From assembly GCA_964531805.1 (NCBI GenBank), contig CAZHGE010000002.1, positions 1-64,000 of the forward strand: a DNA stretch of 64,000 nt, given 5' to 3'. The first letter of the stretch is position 1; each line of letters starts with the position of its first letter. Positions 24,768 to 33,249 of this stretch are shown here, piece after piece. Under the pieces are notes generated by a model. That model made no database searches and was not told the DNA's origin. It was given only the letters and a program-made list of their open reading frames with translations. This stretch comes from RGIG8767 sp964531805 (GTDB lineage Bacteria; Bacillota; Clostridia; Lachnospirales; Lachnospiraceae). The translations under genes were made by a program, and so were the position numbers.

Positions 24768-24797
24768 ATGTCATAATAACAAATGACAAAACAAGCA

Positions 24798-24824
24798 CAT
24801 AACAATTTATAGCGTATTGTTATG
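24798..24824. promoter_or_regulatory. Perfect palindrome before fabT
   Basis: CATAACAAT (24798-24806) and ATTGTTATG (24816-24824) are perfect inverted repeats with a 9-bp spacer, 26 bp before the regulator's ATG. A second inverted repeat, TGTCAT/ATGACA, lies at 24769-24788. They do not match the TTTGA-N3-TCAAA pattern. They could be an mRNA hairpin or an operator for another factor. Confidence 0.5.
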
Positions 24825-24849
24825 GAAGAAATAGAATTTGAGGTTGGGA

Positions 24850-25302
24850 ATGGAAAAGCGTACGAACCGTCTCCTAAATGAATTGTTGGTAAATCTTTTC
24901 AACAATATTTTGGATACGGAAGCAAAAGCAGTAATTACAGAAGAATTTAAGGATATCAGTAATAACGATATGCACATTATTGAGCAGATTGGAATTGAAG
25001 AGCCAAGAAGCATGTCCGTGATTGCAAAGGCATTAAATGTTACAGTGGGTACTTTGACAACAAACATGAATAGTTTGGAGGATAAGGGATATATTACCCG
25101 TCAGCGGAGCACACAGGATAAGCGTGTAGTACTCGTTATATTGACAGAGAAGGGAAGAAAGGCGTTTTTCCATCATAGAGATTTTCATAGAAAGATGATC
25201 AAAGCCATTATCAAGGATCTTGATGAGGATGATATGAAAATTTTAATCCAATGTTTACAGGCTTTGGACGATTTTTTCGAACGAGAAGGGGCCTATAATT
25301 AG
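24850..25302 (+). CDS. fabT: MarR-family regulator, probable FabT
   Basis: This protein of about 150 residues has a MarR winged helix (roughly residues 25-110), including SMSVIAKALNVTVGTLTTNMNSLEDKGYITRQRSTQDKRVVLVILTEKG with its recognition helix and wing. FabT repressors bind TTTGA-N3-TCAAA palindromes with acyl-ACP as corepressor. Three such palindromes lie ahead of this operon and one ahead of the DUF975 gene. The ATG at 24850 is preferred, with GAGG about 9 bp upstream; an in-frame TTG at 24838 is possible. A strong terminator follows at 25349-25373. Confidence 0.85.
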   Translation: MEKRTNRLLNELLVNLFNNILDTEAKAVITEEFKDISNNDMHIIEQIGIEEPRSMSVIAKALNVTVGTLTTNMNSLEDKGYITRQRSTQDKRVVLVILTEKGRKAFFHHRDFHRKMIKAIIKDLDEDDMKILIQCLQALDDFFEREGAYN

Positions 25303-25348
25303 GAAACGGAAGCATTCATCAAGGAAACTGCAAAATTAATAAAAAAAA

Positions 25349-25373
25349 GAAGTGCTGGTGCACTTCTTTTTTT
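25349..25373 (+). terminator. Rho-independent terminator of the fatty-acid operon
   Basis: GAAGTGC (25349-25355) pairs with GCACTTC (25360-25366) around TGGT and is followed by seven T. A-rich sequence before it may extend the stem. Confidence 0.93.
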
Positions 25374-25542
25374 ATGGAAACTATTGTCTGAAAACGGGTA
25401 TATTTTTTGATAAAATCTTCCAAAATGACAGAAAATATGATACGATTTACATGTATGAATATGATACGAATGAACCAAATGACAGCACGATTGGCGAGCG
25501 GTCTTATTGGGCTAGAAGGGGTAATTGAAGGGAGTAGTGAGT

Positions 25543-27009
25543 ATGACGGAGAAACAGTATCGAAGATCCATAGGAAGAATGTTTGTTGGGTTAATGATTG
25601 TGTATGGCTATTTTCTGCTTATGTTTGGGGCGGCTATTTTGACCAGTGGTTTGAATACGAATCTGATGATTCAATGCGGCGTTGTGGCAACAGCCATTGT
25701 GATTTGTATCATTGCTTTTATTAAGCAGAGGGCAACCAGACCGGGTATGATTATGATGATGGCAACGGCAGCAGTCAGCTATTTTGTAATTGCACTTACC
25801 AATCAAGGGGAATTTACATTCTTATATGGTTTTATTTTTATCGTAATGTCTTTATCATTCTTTAATTTAAGATTGACCGTATTAGGAAATGGTGTTGTTT
25901 TTCTGGCAAATGTAATACGCTTGATAAGCCGTTATGACAAAGCGGATCCGGCTTATATGTCCAATGCAATCGTAACTTTATTTACGCTTATCTTTGTAAC
26001 GGTTGTGTCCATTACGGTTACCAAACTCATGATTTTATTTAACAAAGAAAATGTGGAATCCGTGCAGAAAGGTGCTGCAAAACAGGCAGAGACCAATCAG
26101 AAGATGGTAGTCGTTGCAGATGATGTTTCTAAGAATTTTGAAGAAGCAATGGATAAGATTGAAAATCTGAAGTCCTGCATTAATTCCAATCATTTTTCGA
26201 TGCAGAATATTGCGGATAGTTCTATGAATACCGCCGAAAATATACAGCAGGTGGCAGAAGTATGTGTGGATATCCAGCGTGTTTCTGATTCTACCAGCCA
26301 GGGAATCAGACAAATGTTAGAAGCATCTGACAGAACCAGTGCTACCATTAGCGAAGGGGAAGAGGAGATTGCAGAATTAAAGGCACAGTCCGGTAATGTA
26401 CAGGCGGCCAGCCAGACGACTGTAGAAGTAATTGAAAGACTTACATCACAGGTAAATGAGGTACAGAACATTGTAGGTTCTATTTTACAGATTTCCAGTC
26501 AGACCAACCTGCTTGCATTAAATGCTTCCATTGAAGCTGCCAGAGCAGGAGAAGCAGGAAAAGGCTTTGCGGTAGTAGCGGACGAGATCCGCCAGCTTTC
26601 AGAACAGACAAAAGCGGCATCGGATAATATTATTGAAATTATCAATGTATTGATCAGCGATACCAAACTCGCAAATGAAAGCATCGAGAATTCTGTAGCG
26701 TCTGTATTAAAACAGAATGAAATGATTGACAATACAGAAAAGAGATTTGCGGATATTAATTCTGAGATGAAGGAACTGGCAGAAAATATTCGTAGTACAG
26801 AAGAAAATATGCAGACCATCTTAGAATCCACGGATGCGATTTCGGACAGTATTTCCCAGTTATCAGCAGCTAGTGAAGAAGTGGCAGCATCTTCTACAGA
26901 AGGTGTGAGAGCATCCGAAGCATCTGTAGAGCATATGGAACAGTGCAATGTTCTTTTGCAGAATATTTACGGACTTGCTCAGGAATTAAAGGAAGCAGTA
27001 GACGAATAA
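25543..27009 (+). CDS. Methyl-accepting chemotaxis protein with membrane-only sensor
   Basis: This 488-residue receptor has a hydrophobic N-terminal domain of about six helices (roughly residues 12-170) with no sizeable extracellular loop. A coiled-coil signalling domain follows, with the highly conserved hairpin tip QTNLLALNASIEAARAGEAGKGFAVVADEIRQLSEQT-type segment (near residues 318-355). No HAMP domain is obvious. GGGAG lies about 9 bp before the ATG at 25543; a longer frame starts at a TTG at 25525. It would signal to the CheA/CheW array and ultimately to the flagella encoded downstream. It is monocistronic, with a terminator at 27045-27070. The region 25374-25542 shows no convincing promoter match. 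Confidence 0.9.
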   Translation: MTEKQYRRSIGRMFVGLMIVYGYFLLMFGAAILTSGLNTNLMIQCGVVATAIVICIIAFIKQRATRPGMIMMMATAAVSYFVIALTNQGEFTFLYGFIFIVMSLSFFNLRLTVLGNGVVFLANVIRLISRYDKADPAYMSNAIVTLFTLIFVTVVSITVTKLMILFNKENVESVQKGAAKQAETNQKMVVVADDVSKNFEEAMDKIENLKSCINSNHFSMQNIADSSMNTAENIQQVAEVCVDIQRVSDSTSQGIRQMLEASDRTSATISEGEEEIAELKAQSGNVQAASQTTVEVIERLTSQVNEVQNIVGSILQISSQTNLLALNASIEAARAGEAGKGFAVVADEIRQLSEQTKAASDNIIEIINVLISDTKLANESIENSVASVLKQNEMIDNTEKRFADINSEMKELAENIRSTEENMQTILESTDAISDSISQLSAASEEVAASSTEGVRASEASVEHMEQCNVLLQNIYGLAQELKEAVDE

Positions 27010-27044
27010 GAAGTCTTTACAAATTACATATTTTATTTCAAAAT

Positions 27045-27070
27045 AGAGAGTGCTTAGGCACTCTCTTTTT
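27045..27070 (+). terminator. Rho-independent terminator after the chemoreceptor
   Basis: AGAGAGTGC (27045-27053) pairs perfectly with GCACTCTCT (27058-27066) around TTAG, followed by T residues. Confidence 0.92.
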
Positions 27071-27087
27071 AATGAAAGGAAGGAAAG

Positions 27088-28839
27088 ATGGAATATACAA
27101 CCGGCGCTTTGATGAAGCGTTTTTTACCATATTATAAAAATCATAAAAAAGTGATGATTACAGATTTGTTTTGTGCGGCATTGACAACGATTTGTGAATT
27201 GGTGCTGCCCATGATCATACGCCATATTACGGACACAGGTTTACATGATATGGCTAGCCTGACAGTATCTCTCATTGGAAAAATGGCATTGCTTTATCTT
27301 GTGTTGCGTATCGTTGATTGTATGGCTAATTATTATATGGCGGATATGGGACATGTTATGGGTGCTAAGATTGAGACAGATATGAGGCGGGATGCTTACA
27401 AACATTTACAGCAATTGTCCAATACCTATTATAATAATACCAAAGTGGGTCAGATTATGGGACGTATCACCAATGACCTGTTTGATGTGACGGAATTTGC
27501 CCACCATTGTCCGGAAGAATTTTTTATTGCCGGTGTTAAAATTGTAGTGTCATTTGCTATTTTGGCAACAGTGAATCTTCCTTTGACAATAATTGTATTT
27601 TCAGTTGTGCCGGTTATGCTGTTTGTATGTATCAAACTAAACCGACGAAATAAGAAGGCATTTGCTGCTCAGCGAGTGCAGATTGGAGAATTGAACGCCC
27701 GTATTGAGGACAGTCTGCTTGGACAAAAGGTAGTAAAGGCTTTTACGAATGAAGATGTGGAATGTGCCAAGTTTGAGGAAGGCAATCAGACTTTCTTAAA
27801 TATCAAGGAAGTAACCTACCGCTATATGGCATCCTTTCAGACAGCAACCAGAGCCTTTGATGGTTTGATGTATCTTATGGTTATTCTCTTTGGCGGATTG
27901 TTTTTAGTAAGAGGATATATTGGTGCAGGTGATTTGGTGGCATATACCATGTATGTATCAACTTTGATAGCTACTATCCGGCGTATCATCGAGTTCGCGG
28001 AACAATTTCAGCGTGGTATTACCGGCATTGAACGGTTTTTACAGATTATGGATGCGGATGTTGAAATCTTTGATGAAGAAAATGCAGTGGAAATGCCAAA
28101 ACCGCAGGGAAGTATTTCTTTTGAAAATGTAGCATTTGAATATCCGGACGACCATAATAGAGTATTCCGCAATCTGAATCTAACAATAAAGCCAGGTGAA
28201 AGACTGGCAATTGTGGGACCGAGCGGCGGTGGTAAGACGACACTTTGTAATCTGATTCCCCGTTTTTATGATGTAACAGAGGGACGGATTAAAATTGATG
28301 GAAGAAATATCAAGGATTATACGTTAAAGAGTCTGCGCTGTAACATCGGTATTGTGCAGCAGGATGTGTATTTATTTTCCGGTACAGTTATGGAAAATAT
28401 TTTATACGGAAGAATGGATGCTTCGAGAGAAGAGGCTGTGGAAGCAGCAAAAAAAGCAGGTGCCCACGAATTTATTATGGGATTGAAAGATGGGTATGAT
28501 ACTTATGTGGGAGAACGGGGAGTAAAACTTTCTGGTGGACAGAAACAGCGTATCAGTATTGCCAGAGTCTTTTTAAAGAATCCGCCGATTATGATTCTTG
28601 ACGAGGCGACTTCTGCATTGGATAATGAAAGTGAATTTGCAGTGGCAAAATCTTTGAATAAATTATCCGAGGGAAGAACAACGATTACGATTGCACATCG
28701 TTTGTCCAGTATTAAAAACTCGGATCGTATTTTGGTGCTGACAGAGGAAGGTATCGTAGAAGAGGGTAATCATAGTCAGTTGATGGAAAAGAAAGGAATC
28801 TATTTTGATTTCTATACCATGGCGGACAGAATTAAATAA
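27088..28839 (+). CDS. ABC exporter half-transporter (MsbA/MdlB type)
   Basis: This 583-residue protein has an N-terminal six-helix exporter domain (about residues 1-315) and a C-terminal ATPase. Walker A GPSGGGKTT is at 377-385, signature LSGGQKQR at 481-488 and Walker B IMILDEAT near 505. It functions as a dimer exporting lipid, peptide or drug; the substrate cannot be inferred. AAGGAAGG lies before the ATG. The next gene starts 16 bp after its stop and encodes a glycan-type membrane protein, so a lipid-linked substrate is conceivable, though homologues are found in many contexts. Confidence 0.88.
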   Translation: MEYTTGALMKRFLPYYKNHKKVMITDLFCAALTTICELVLPMIIRHITDTGLHDMASLTVSLIGKMALLYLVLRIVDCMANYYMADMGHVMGAKIETDMRRDAYKHLQQLSNTYYNNTKVGQIMGRITNDLFDVTEFAHHCPEEFFIAGVKIVVSFAILATVNLPLTIIVFSVVPVMLFVCIKLNRRNKKAFAAQRVQIGELNARIEDSLLGQKVVKAFTNEDVECAKFEEGNQTFLNIKEVTYRYMASFQTATRAFDGLMYLMVILFGGLFLVRGYIGAGDLVAYTMYVSTLIATIRRIIEFAEQFQRGITGIERFLQIMDADVEIFDEENAVEMPKPQGSISFENVAFEYPDDHNRVFRNLNLTIKPGERLAIVGPSGGGKTTLCNLIPRFYDVTEGRIKIDGRNIKDYTLKSLRCNIGIVQQDVYLFSGTVMENILYGRMDASREEAVEAAKKAGAHEFIMGLKDGYDTYVGERGVKLSGGQKQRISIARVFLKNPPIMILDEATSALDNESEFAVAKSLNKLSEGRTTITIAHRLSSIKNSDRILVLTEEGIVEEGNHSQLMEKKGIYFDFYTMADRIK

Positions 28840-28855
28840 TAGTATTGGAGTATAC

Positions 28856-30643
28856 ATGAAAAAAATAATCGAAAGATATCAAAATATTTTTCAAATTGGA
28901 ATATTAGCAGGAGTATCGTATGGGACTGGCCTGTCACTTGCTCTGGTAAGCGGCTATGGTATTACAGGAATTGAGTGGATCATTCCATGTCTGATGTTAC
29001 TTGCAGGAGTCATTTATTATAAGGCGGCAGTTGTCAAAAAGGAATTAAAATACTGCCTTCCAGCCGGTTTTATCTACGCATTAACTATTGTTGCAGGCAG
29101 TAAAATAGAAATTTATGAGGGTATTTTTGCTGATGTATCCATTATGGATTTTTTCGTGTACCCGTTTTTAGGGTTGTTTTTCACGGCGTTGATTTTACTT
29201 TTGTTTGCTGCTTCGGATAAAGTAAGTGCAGGTATGGAAAGAGATAAGGTCGATGATTCTGCTAAGAGAGGTAAGATTAGCAAAATTGTAGGCATTTATA
29301 AAAAACATCCATGTGTGGTGTTATTTGCTCTTTATTTGATCTGTTACCTTCCGTACTATCTGACTTTTTTCCCTGGAAACTGCGGAAAGGACACATGGGA
29401 ATCCCTTTCTATGGCGGAAGGATTGATACCATGGACCAATCACCATCCGGTGTTGTTTACAGGTGCCATGATGGTAGTAAGAAAGTTGACTGGATTTTTA
29501 CCGATAACAGGTTCTGTAGGAGTGTTCAGTTTTTTGCAGATGCTAACGGTAGCAGCAGTGCTGGCTTATCTGACCACCCGTATTTTGCGCACACGTGTGC
29601 ATGTATTCTGTAAGATTTTTGCAGTAGGAATGTTTGCATTTCATCCGTTTGTGGGAATGTATTCCATTTATTTGTCAAAGGATGTTCTGTTTTCCGTAAT
29701 TATGGTGCTTTTGTGCATAAAATTATATGATGTGATTGCCGGAAAGGGAGAACTGTTAGCAAATTCGATAGAGTGTGTGAAACTTTCGGCTTTATTTTTA
29801 TTGTCGTCCATGCTGCGTAACAATGGTATGTATATTGCGATTGTGATGGCAGTTATTTTTCTTGTTTTATATAAAAAGTACTGGAAGCAGATATTAATTC
29901 TGTTTGCTTGCGCGATTGGTCTGTTTCAGATTTGGCAGGGACCTGTATTTAAGGCTATTGGAATTGAAAAACAGTCCTTTGCAGAAGCTGCTTCTGTGCC
30001 ATTACAACAGATTGGGTATGTGCTTTGGGAAGGAGATACTTTTTCTGAGGAAGATATGGCATTTTTAGAGGAATTAATGCCGGTAGAAAAAGTAAAAGAA
30101 GTGTATCAGCCGGGGTACACGGACCCATATAAATTTGATGAAGCATTTAATGATGAGTTTTTGAATGATAATGTGGGGAAATTCCTTGGTGTTTGGTGGA
30201 ATGGTTGTAAGAGTCATTTTGGAAGTTATGTAAAAGCATATTTAATGCAGACTGTGGGATACTGGCATTATGGGGAAACGAATAGCGTTTGTACGCAGGG
30301 CTGTACCGAAAACGAACTGGGTGTGGAGCAAATAGATGTAATAAAGAGCATTACAGGAATTTCTTTAGAGTCTGTATTTGAAAAACTGGTTCTGGCTGGA
30401 AGAAAAGCACCAGTTGTCTGTATGCTTGGCAGTATGGCAATGCAGATATTCATGGTCTTTTTGCTGATTTTACAGTATGTGCGTAGAAAGTGTGCGAGAC
30501 AGGCTGTGTGGTTGATTCCACTGGTGATTTTATGGGGAACAATTATGATTGCCACGCCGGCATTCTGTCTATTGCGTTATTTGTTCCCAATCTTTTTATT
30601 ATGGCCGTTTTTGATTGCGGAATTTTTTAAATCAGTATCCTAA
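28856..30643 (+). CDS. Polytopic membrane protein, DUF6020-like / GT-C-type
   Basis: This protein of about 595 residues has some 12 membrane helices. It contains TFFPGNCGKDTWESLSMAEG followed by WTNHHPVLFT (about residues 175-210) and LSKDVLFSVIM (about 280), an arrangement typical of DUF6020 proteins that resemble GT-C polyprenyl-phosphate-sugar glycosyltransferases, with acidic residues in the first outer loop. The start at 28856 follows TTGGAG; an earlier in-frame ATG at 28805 lies inside the ABC gene. The next gene is a polyprenol-P-sugar-synthase-like GT2, which supports a joint role in surface glycan decoration. Confidence 0.7.
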   Translation: MKKIIERYQNIFQIGILAGVSYGTGLSLALVSGYGITGIEWIIPCLMLLAGVIYYKAAVVKKELKYCLPAGFIYALTIVAGSKIEIYEGIFADVSIMDFFVYPFLGLFFTALILLLFAASDKVSAGMERDKVDDSAKRGKISKIVGIYKKHPCVVLFALYLICYLPYYLTFFPGNCGKDTWESLSMAEGLIPWTNHHPVLFTGAMMVVRKLTGFLPITGSVGVFSFLQMLTVAAVLAYLTTRILRTRVHVFCKIFAVGMFAFHPFVGMYSIYLSKDVLFSVIMVLLCIKLYDVIAGKGELLANSIECVKLSALFLLSSMLRNNGMYIAIVMAVIFLVLYKKYWKQILILFACAIGLFQIWQGPVFKAIGIEKQSFAEAASVPLQQIGYVLWEGDTFSEEDMAFLEELMPVEKVKEVYQPGYTDPYKFDEAFNDEFLNDNVGKFLGVWWNGCKSHFGSYVKAYLMQTVGYWHYGETNSVCTQGCTENELGVEQIDVIKSITGISLESVFEKLVLAGRKAPVVCMLGSMAMQIFMVFLLILQYVRRKCARQAVWLIPLVILWGTIMIATPAFCLLRYLFPIFLLWPFLIAEFFKSVS

Positions 30644-30717
30644 AATGCTATTCGTGTAGATTTTTTGTGCTATTTATACTATAATGTGAAGAAATGAGTA
30701 GAAATGGAGATTTGCGG

Positions 30718-31662
30718 ATGGATAAGATCGCAGTTTTAATCCCTTGTTATAATGAAGAAAAAACAATTGAAAAGGTTGTAATGGATGCGAAGGCAGCACT
30801 GCCGGAAGCCGTTATTTATGTATACGATAATAATTCCAGCGACCGTACCGTGGAACTGGCGTTAAAGGCAGGTGCAGTGGTACGTCATGAATATATGCAG
30901 GGAAAAGGAAACGTAATCCGCAGAATGTTCCGCGAGATTGACGCAGAGTGCTATATTATGGTGGATGGAGACGATACCTACCCTATGGAATATGCCCCTT
31001 CCATGGTAGACAAGGTATTGACTCACAATGCAGATATGGTAGTGGGGGACCGCCTTTCTACTACTTATTTTACAGAAAATAAAAGACCGTTCCACAACTT
31101 TGGTAATTCCATTGTACGTAAGAGCATCAATGCATTGTTTGATTGTGACATCAAGGATATTATGACAGGATACCGTGCATTCAGTTATTCCTTTGTAAAG
31201 ACATTCCCGGTGATGTCCAAGGGTTTTGAGATTGAGACTGAGATGACTATTCATGCAGTGAATAACAATATGCAGGTGGAAAATGTGGAAGTTGACTATA
31301 GGGACCGTCCGGAAGGAAGTGTTTCTAAGTTAAATACCTATTCAGATGGTATGAAGGTTTTATTTACCATTATGCGTTTATTTAGAGAGTACAAGCCTAT
31401 GCGCTTTTTTGCATTGCTTGCGTTAGTGTTAATGGCAGCAGCAATAGGATTTTTCATTCCTGTTTTATTGGAATGGTTTGCAACTGGTTTAGTGGCTAAG
31501 TTTCCGACTCTTATCGTATGTGGATTTGTTGCACTAGCAGCAGTACAGGCATTTTTTGCAGGGCTCATTTTAAACAATATTTCGCAGAGAGACCGTAAGG
31601 ATTTTGAACTGGATTTAATTCGTATTAAGCACGAAGAAAATTTATTGAAGAAAGAAGTGTAA
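30718..31662 (+). CDS. GT2 glycosyltransferase with C-terminal membrane helices (polyprenol-P type)
   Basis: This 314-residue protein starts with an inverting GT-A domain: AVLIPCYNEEKTIEKVV, YVYDNNSSDRT, and the metal-binding MVDGDDTYPM (about residue 82). Two membrane helices close it (about 233-258 and 268-290), as in GtrB/Dpm1-like enzymes that charge a polyprenyl-phosphate with sugar on the inner membrane face. GGAGA lies upstream of the ATG at 30718. A TATAAT at 30680-30685 may be part of a promoter, but no convincing -35 is seen. Its stop codon is inside the hairpin at 31657-31691. Confidence 0.85.
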   Translation: MDKIAVLIPCYNEEKTIEKVVMDAKAALPEAVIYVYDNNSSDRTVELALKAGAVVRHEYMQGKGNVIRRMFREIDAECYIMVDGDDTYPMEYAPSMVDKVLTHNADMVVGDRLSTTYFTENKRPFHNFGNSIVRKSINALFDCDIKDIMTGYRAFSYSFVKTFPVMSKGFEIETEMTIHAVNNNMQVENVEVDYRDRPEGSVSKLNTYSDGMKVLFTIMRLFREYKPMRFFALLALVLMAAAIGFFIPVLLEWFATGLVAKFPTLIVCGFVALAAVQAFFAGLILNNISQRDRKDFELDLIRIKHEENLLKKEV

Positions 31663-31691
31663 AAAATCCATAAACGAAAGATTTTTTACAC
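31657..31691 (+). other. Perfect hairpin spanning the GT2 stop codon
   Basis: GTGTAAAAAATC (31657-31668) and GATTTTTTACAC (31680-31691) pair over 12 bp, and the TAA stop lies within the stem. The loop CATAAACGAAA resembles that at 22690-22737. A second hairpin follows at once. Confidence 0.7.
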
Positions 31692-31695
31692 GTAA

Positions 31696-31716
31696 CTTTG
31701 GACCTGTGGTCCAAAG
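31696..31716 (+). other. Second hairpin before ugd
   Basis: CTTTGGACC (31696-31704) pairs perfectly with GGTCCAAAG (31708-31716) around TGT. No T-run follows, so it is more likely a processing or stability element than a terminator. Confidence 0.65.
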
Positions 31717-31747
31717 ATTACAGATATTGGAAAGGCAGGCAAATAAC

Positions 31748-33058
31748 ATGAAAATCGCAGTAGCGGGAACCGGATATGTTGGATTAGTGGCAGGTGTATG
31801 CTTTGCAGAAGTGGGACATGAAGTAACCTGTGTAGACATTGATGAAAATAAAGTAAAATTGATGGAAAGCGGCGTATCTCCTATCTATGAAGATGGATTG
31901 GAAGAATTGATGAAGAAAAACAATGCGACTGGGCGCCTTCATTATACAACGGATTATGCTAAGGCTTATCGTGAGGCAGAGGCTATTTTTATTGGTGTTG
32001 GTACACCGGAAATGCCGGATGGCAGCGCTAACTTAAGTTATATTGCAACGGTATGCCGTCAGATTGCAGAATCCATCGTGCATGACTGCCTTGTAGTAGT
32101 AAAATCTACAGTTCCAATCGGAACCAATGATAAAGTAGAACAGTTTATCAAGGATTTCCTTGTTAATGATGTCAAAGTAGAAGTGGCATCCAATCCGGAA
32201 TTTTTAGCACAGGGTACTGCTGTCCGCGATACCCTTAAGGCGGCACGTATCATTATCGGTACGGAATCTAAAGAAGCAGAAGCAAAATTAATGGAGATAT
32301 ATGAACCATTTAATATTCCGATTGTATCTGTAAAGAGACGTTCTGCAGAAATGATTAAATATGCATGTAATGATTTCTTAGCCCTTAAGATTTCTTACAT
32401 GAACGATATTGCAAACCTTTGTGAATTGGTTGGAGCTGATATCCAGGATGTAGCAAAGGGAATGAGTTATGATGCCCGTATCGGCGAGCGCTTCTTAAAT
32501 GCCGGTATCGGATTTGGTGGAAGTTGTTTTCCTAAGGATACCAAGGCACTCAAATTCCTTGCTAAGCAGTATGGTTATGAATTAAAAACAGTAGAAGCCT
32601 GCGTGGATGTAAATACCAAGCAGAAGACCCGTTTGTTTGAAAAAGCAAAAGACCGTATGATTACATTCAGTGGTTTGAAAGTAGCTGTATTAGGTTTGAC
32701 ATTTAAAGCGGGTACCGATGATCTTCGTGAAGCGCCTGCTTCTGAAAATATTAAATTATTACTGGCACAGGGAGCAGATATTTATGCTTATGATCCTGCC
32801 GGAATCCCAAGAGCAAAAATGGAATTCCCGGAAGGCAAAATTGACCGTGGCTCCATTACTTATGTGGATTCACCACAGGAAGCATTAGATGGAGCAAACA
32901 TCTGCTTTGTCTTTACAGAATGGCCGCAGATCAAAGGCGTAACCCCGGCTCAGTACAAAGAATGGATGCGTACACCGCTTGTATATGACGGACGTAATCT
33001 CTATACATTGGATGAGATGAAAGAAGCTGGAATAGAATATTATAGTATTGGAAGATAA
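31748..33058 (+). CDS. ugd: UDP-glucose 6-dehydrogenase
   Basis: This 436-residue enzyme oxidises UDP-glucose to UDP-glucuronate with NAD+. Residues 1-15 give the Rossmann motif MKIAVAGTGYVGLVA. VGTPEMPDGSANLSYI and SNPEFLAQGTAV are family-typical, and catalytic Cys260 lies in GFGGSCFPKDTKAL. FKAGTDDLREAPA marks the C-terminal UDP-binding domain. It supplies glucuronic acid for surface polymers, matching the adjacent glycosyltransferase genes. A longer in-frame start at 31706 would fall inside the hairpin and is rejected. A terminator follows at 33080-33131. Confidence 0.95.
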   Translation: MKIAVAGTGYVGLVAGVCFAEVGHEVTCVDIDENKVKLMESGVSPIYEDGLEELMKKNNATGRLHYTTDYAKAYREAEAIFIGVGTPEMPDGSANLSYIATVCRQIAESIVHDCLVVVKSTVPIGTNDKVEQFIKDFLVNDVKVEVASNPEFLAQGTAVRDTLKAARIIIGTESKEAEAKLMEIYEPFNIPIVSVKRRSAEMIKYACNDFLALKISYMNDIANLCELVGADIQDVAKGMSYDARIGERFLNAGIGFGGSCFPKDTKALKFLAKQYGYELKTVEACVDVNTKQKTRLFEKAKDRMITFSGLKVAVLGLTFKAGTDDLREAPASENIKLLLAQGADIYAYDPAGIPRAKMEFPEGKIDRGSITYVDSPQEALDGANICFVFTEWPQIKGVTPAQYKEWMRTPLVYDGRNLYTLDEMKEAGIEYYSIGR

Positions 33059-33079
33059 ATAGATAAAAAATTAAAAAGC

Positions 33080-33131
33080 CAAAGGATTATTGATTCATTA
33101 TTTAAAGAATTAGTAATCCTTTGTTTTTTTT
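33080..33131 (+). terminator. Terminator after ugd
   Basis: CAAAGGATTA (33080-33089) pairs with TAATCCTTTG (33114-33123), with an inner GATTC/GAATT stem, followed by eight T. Confidence 0.85.
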
Positions 33132-33142
33132 ATTTAGTACTT

Positions 33143-33168
33143 TAGAATATGCCGGATTATGTCGATAC
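33143..33168 (+). promoter_or_regulatory. Probable sigma-28 promoter of the insert flagellin
   Basis: TAGA (33143-33146), a 14-bp spacer and GTCGATAC (33161-33168) match the SigD pattern TAAA-N15-GCCGATAT imperfectly. Position and flagellin context support it. Confidence 0.5.
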
Positions 33169-33207
33169 AATAAGCAATAGAGTATCTAAAAAAGAAATTA
33201 AAACCAT

Positions 33208-33224
33208 GTTTCAAGGAAGAAAAC
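33208..33224 (+). promoter_or_regulatory. GGA-loop hairpin in the insert-flagellin leader (CsrA-like site)
   Basis: GTTTC and GAAAAC (one bulged A) enclose the 6-nt loop AAGGAA, and AAAGGAAAG ahead of the ATG offers a second GGA. It is the same loop as in the major flagellin leader. Confidence 0.5.
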
Positions 33225-33249
33225 TCAAAAGAGAAAAGGAAAGAATCCT

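Noticed and set aside
24769..24788. TGTCAT...ATGACA as another FabT site
   Set aside because: It lacks the TTTGA-N3-TCAAA core seen at acpP and the DUF975 gene.
25407..25524. Small + strand ORF before the chemoreceptor
   Set aside because: Its frame runs into and overlaps the chemoreceptor gene with no ribosome binding site, and its Met/Ile-rich sequence reflects AT-rich spacer.
25381..25542. Sigma-28 promoter for the chemoreceptor
   Set aside because: A TAAA occurs near 25411 but no CCGATA-like -10 follows at 14-16 bp.
27088..28839. ABC exporter as a bacteriocin or flagellin-related exporter
   Set aside because: There is no peptidase domain, no precursor peptide and no partner gene nearby; it can only be called a generic half-transporter.
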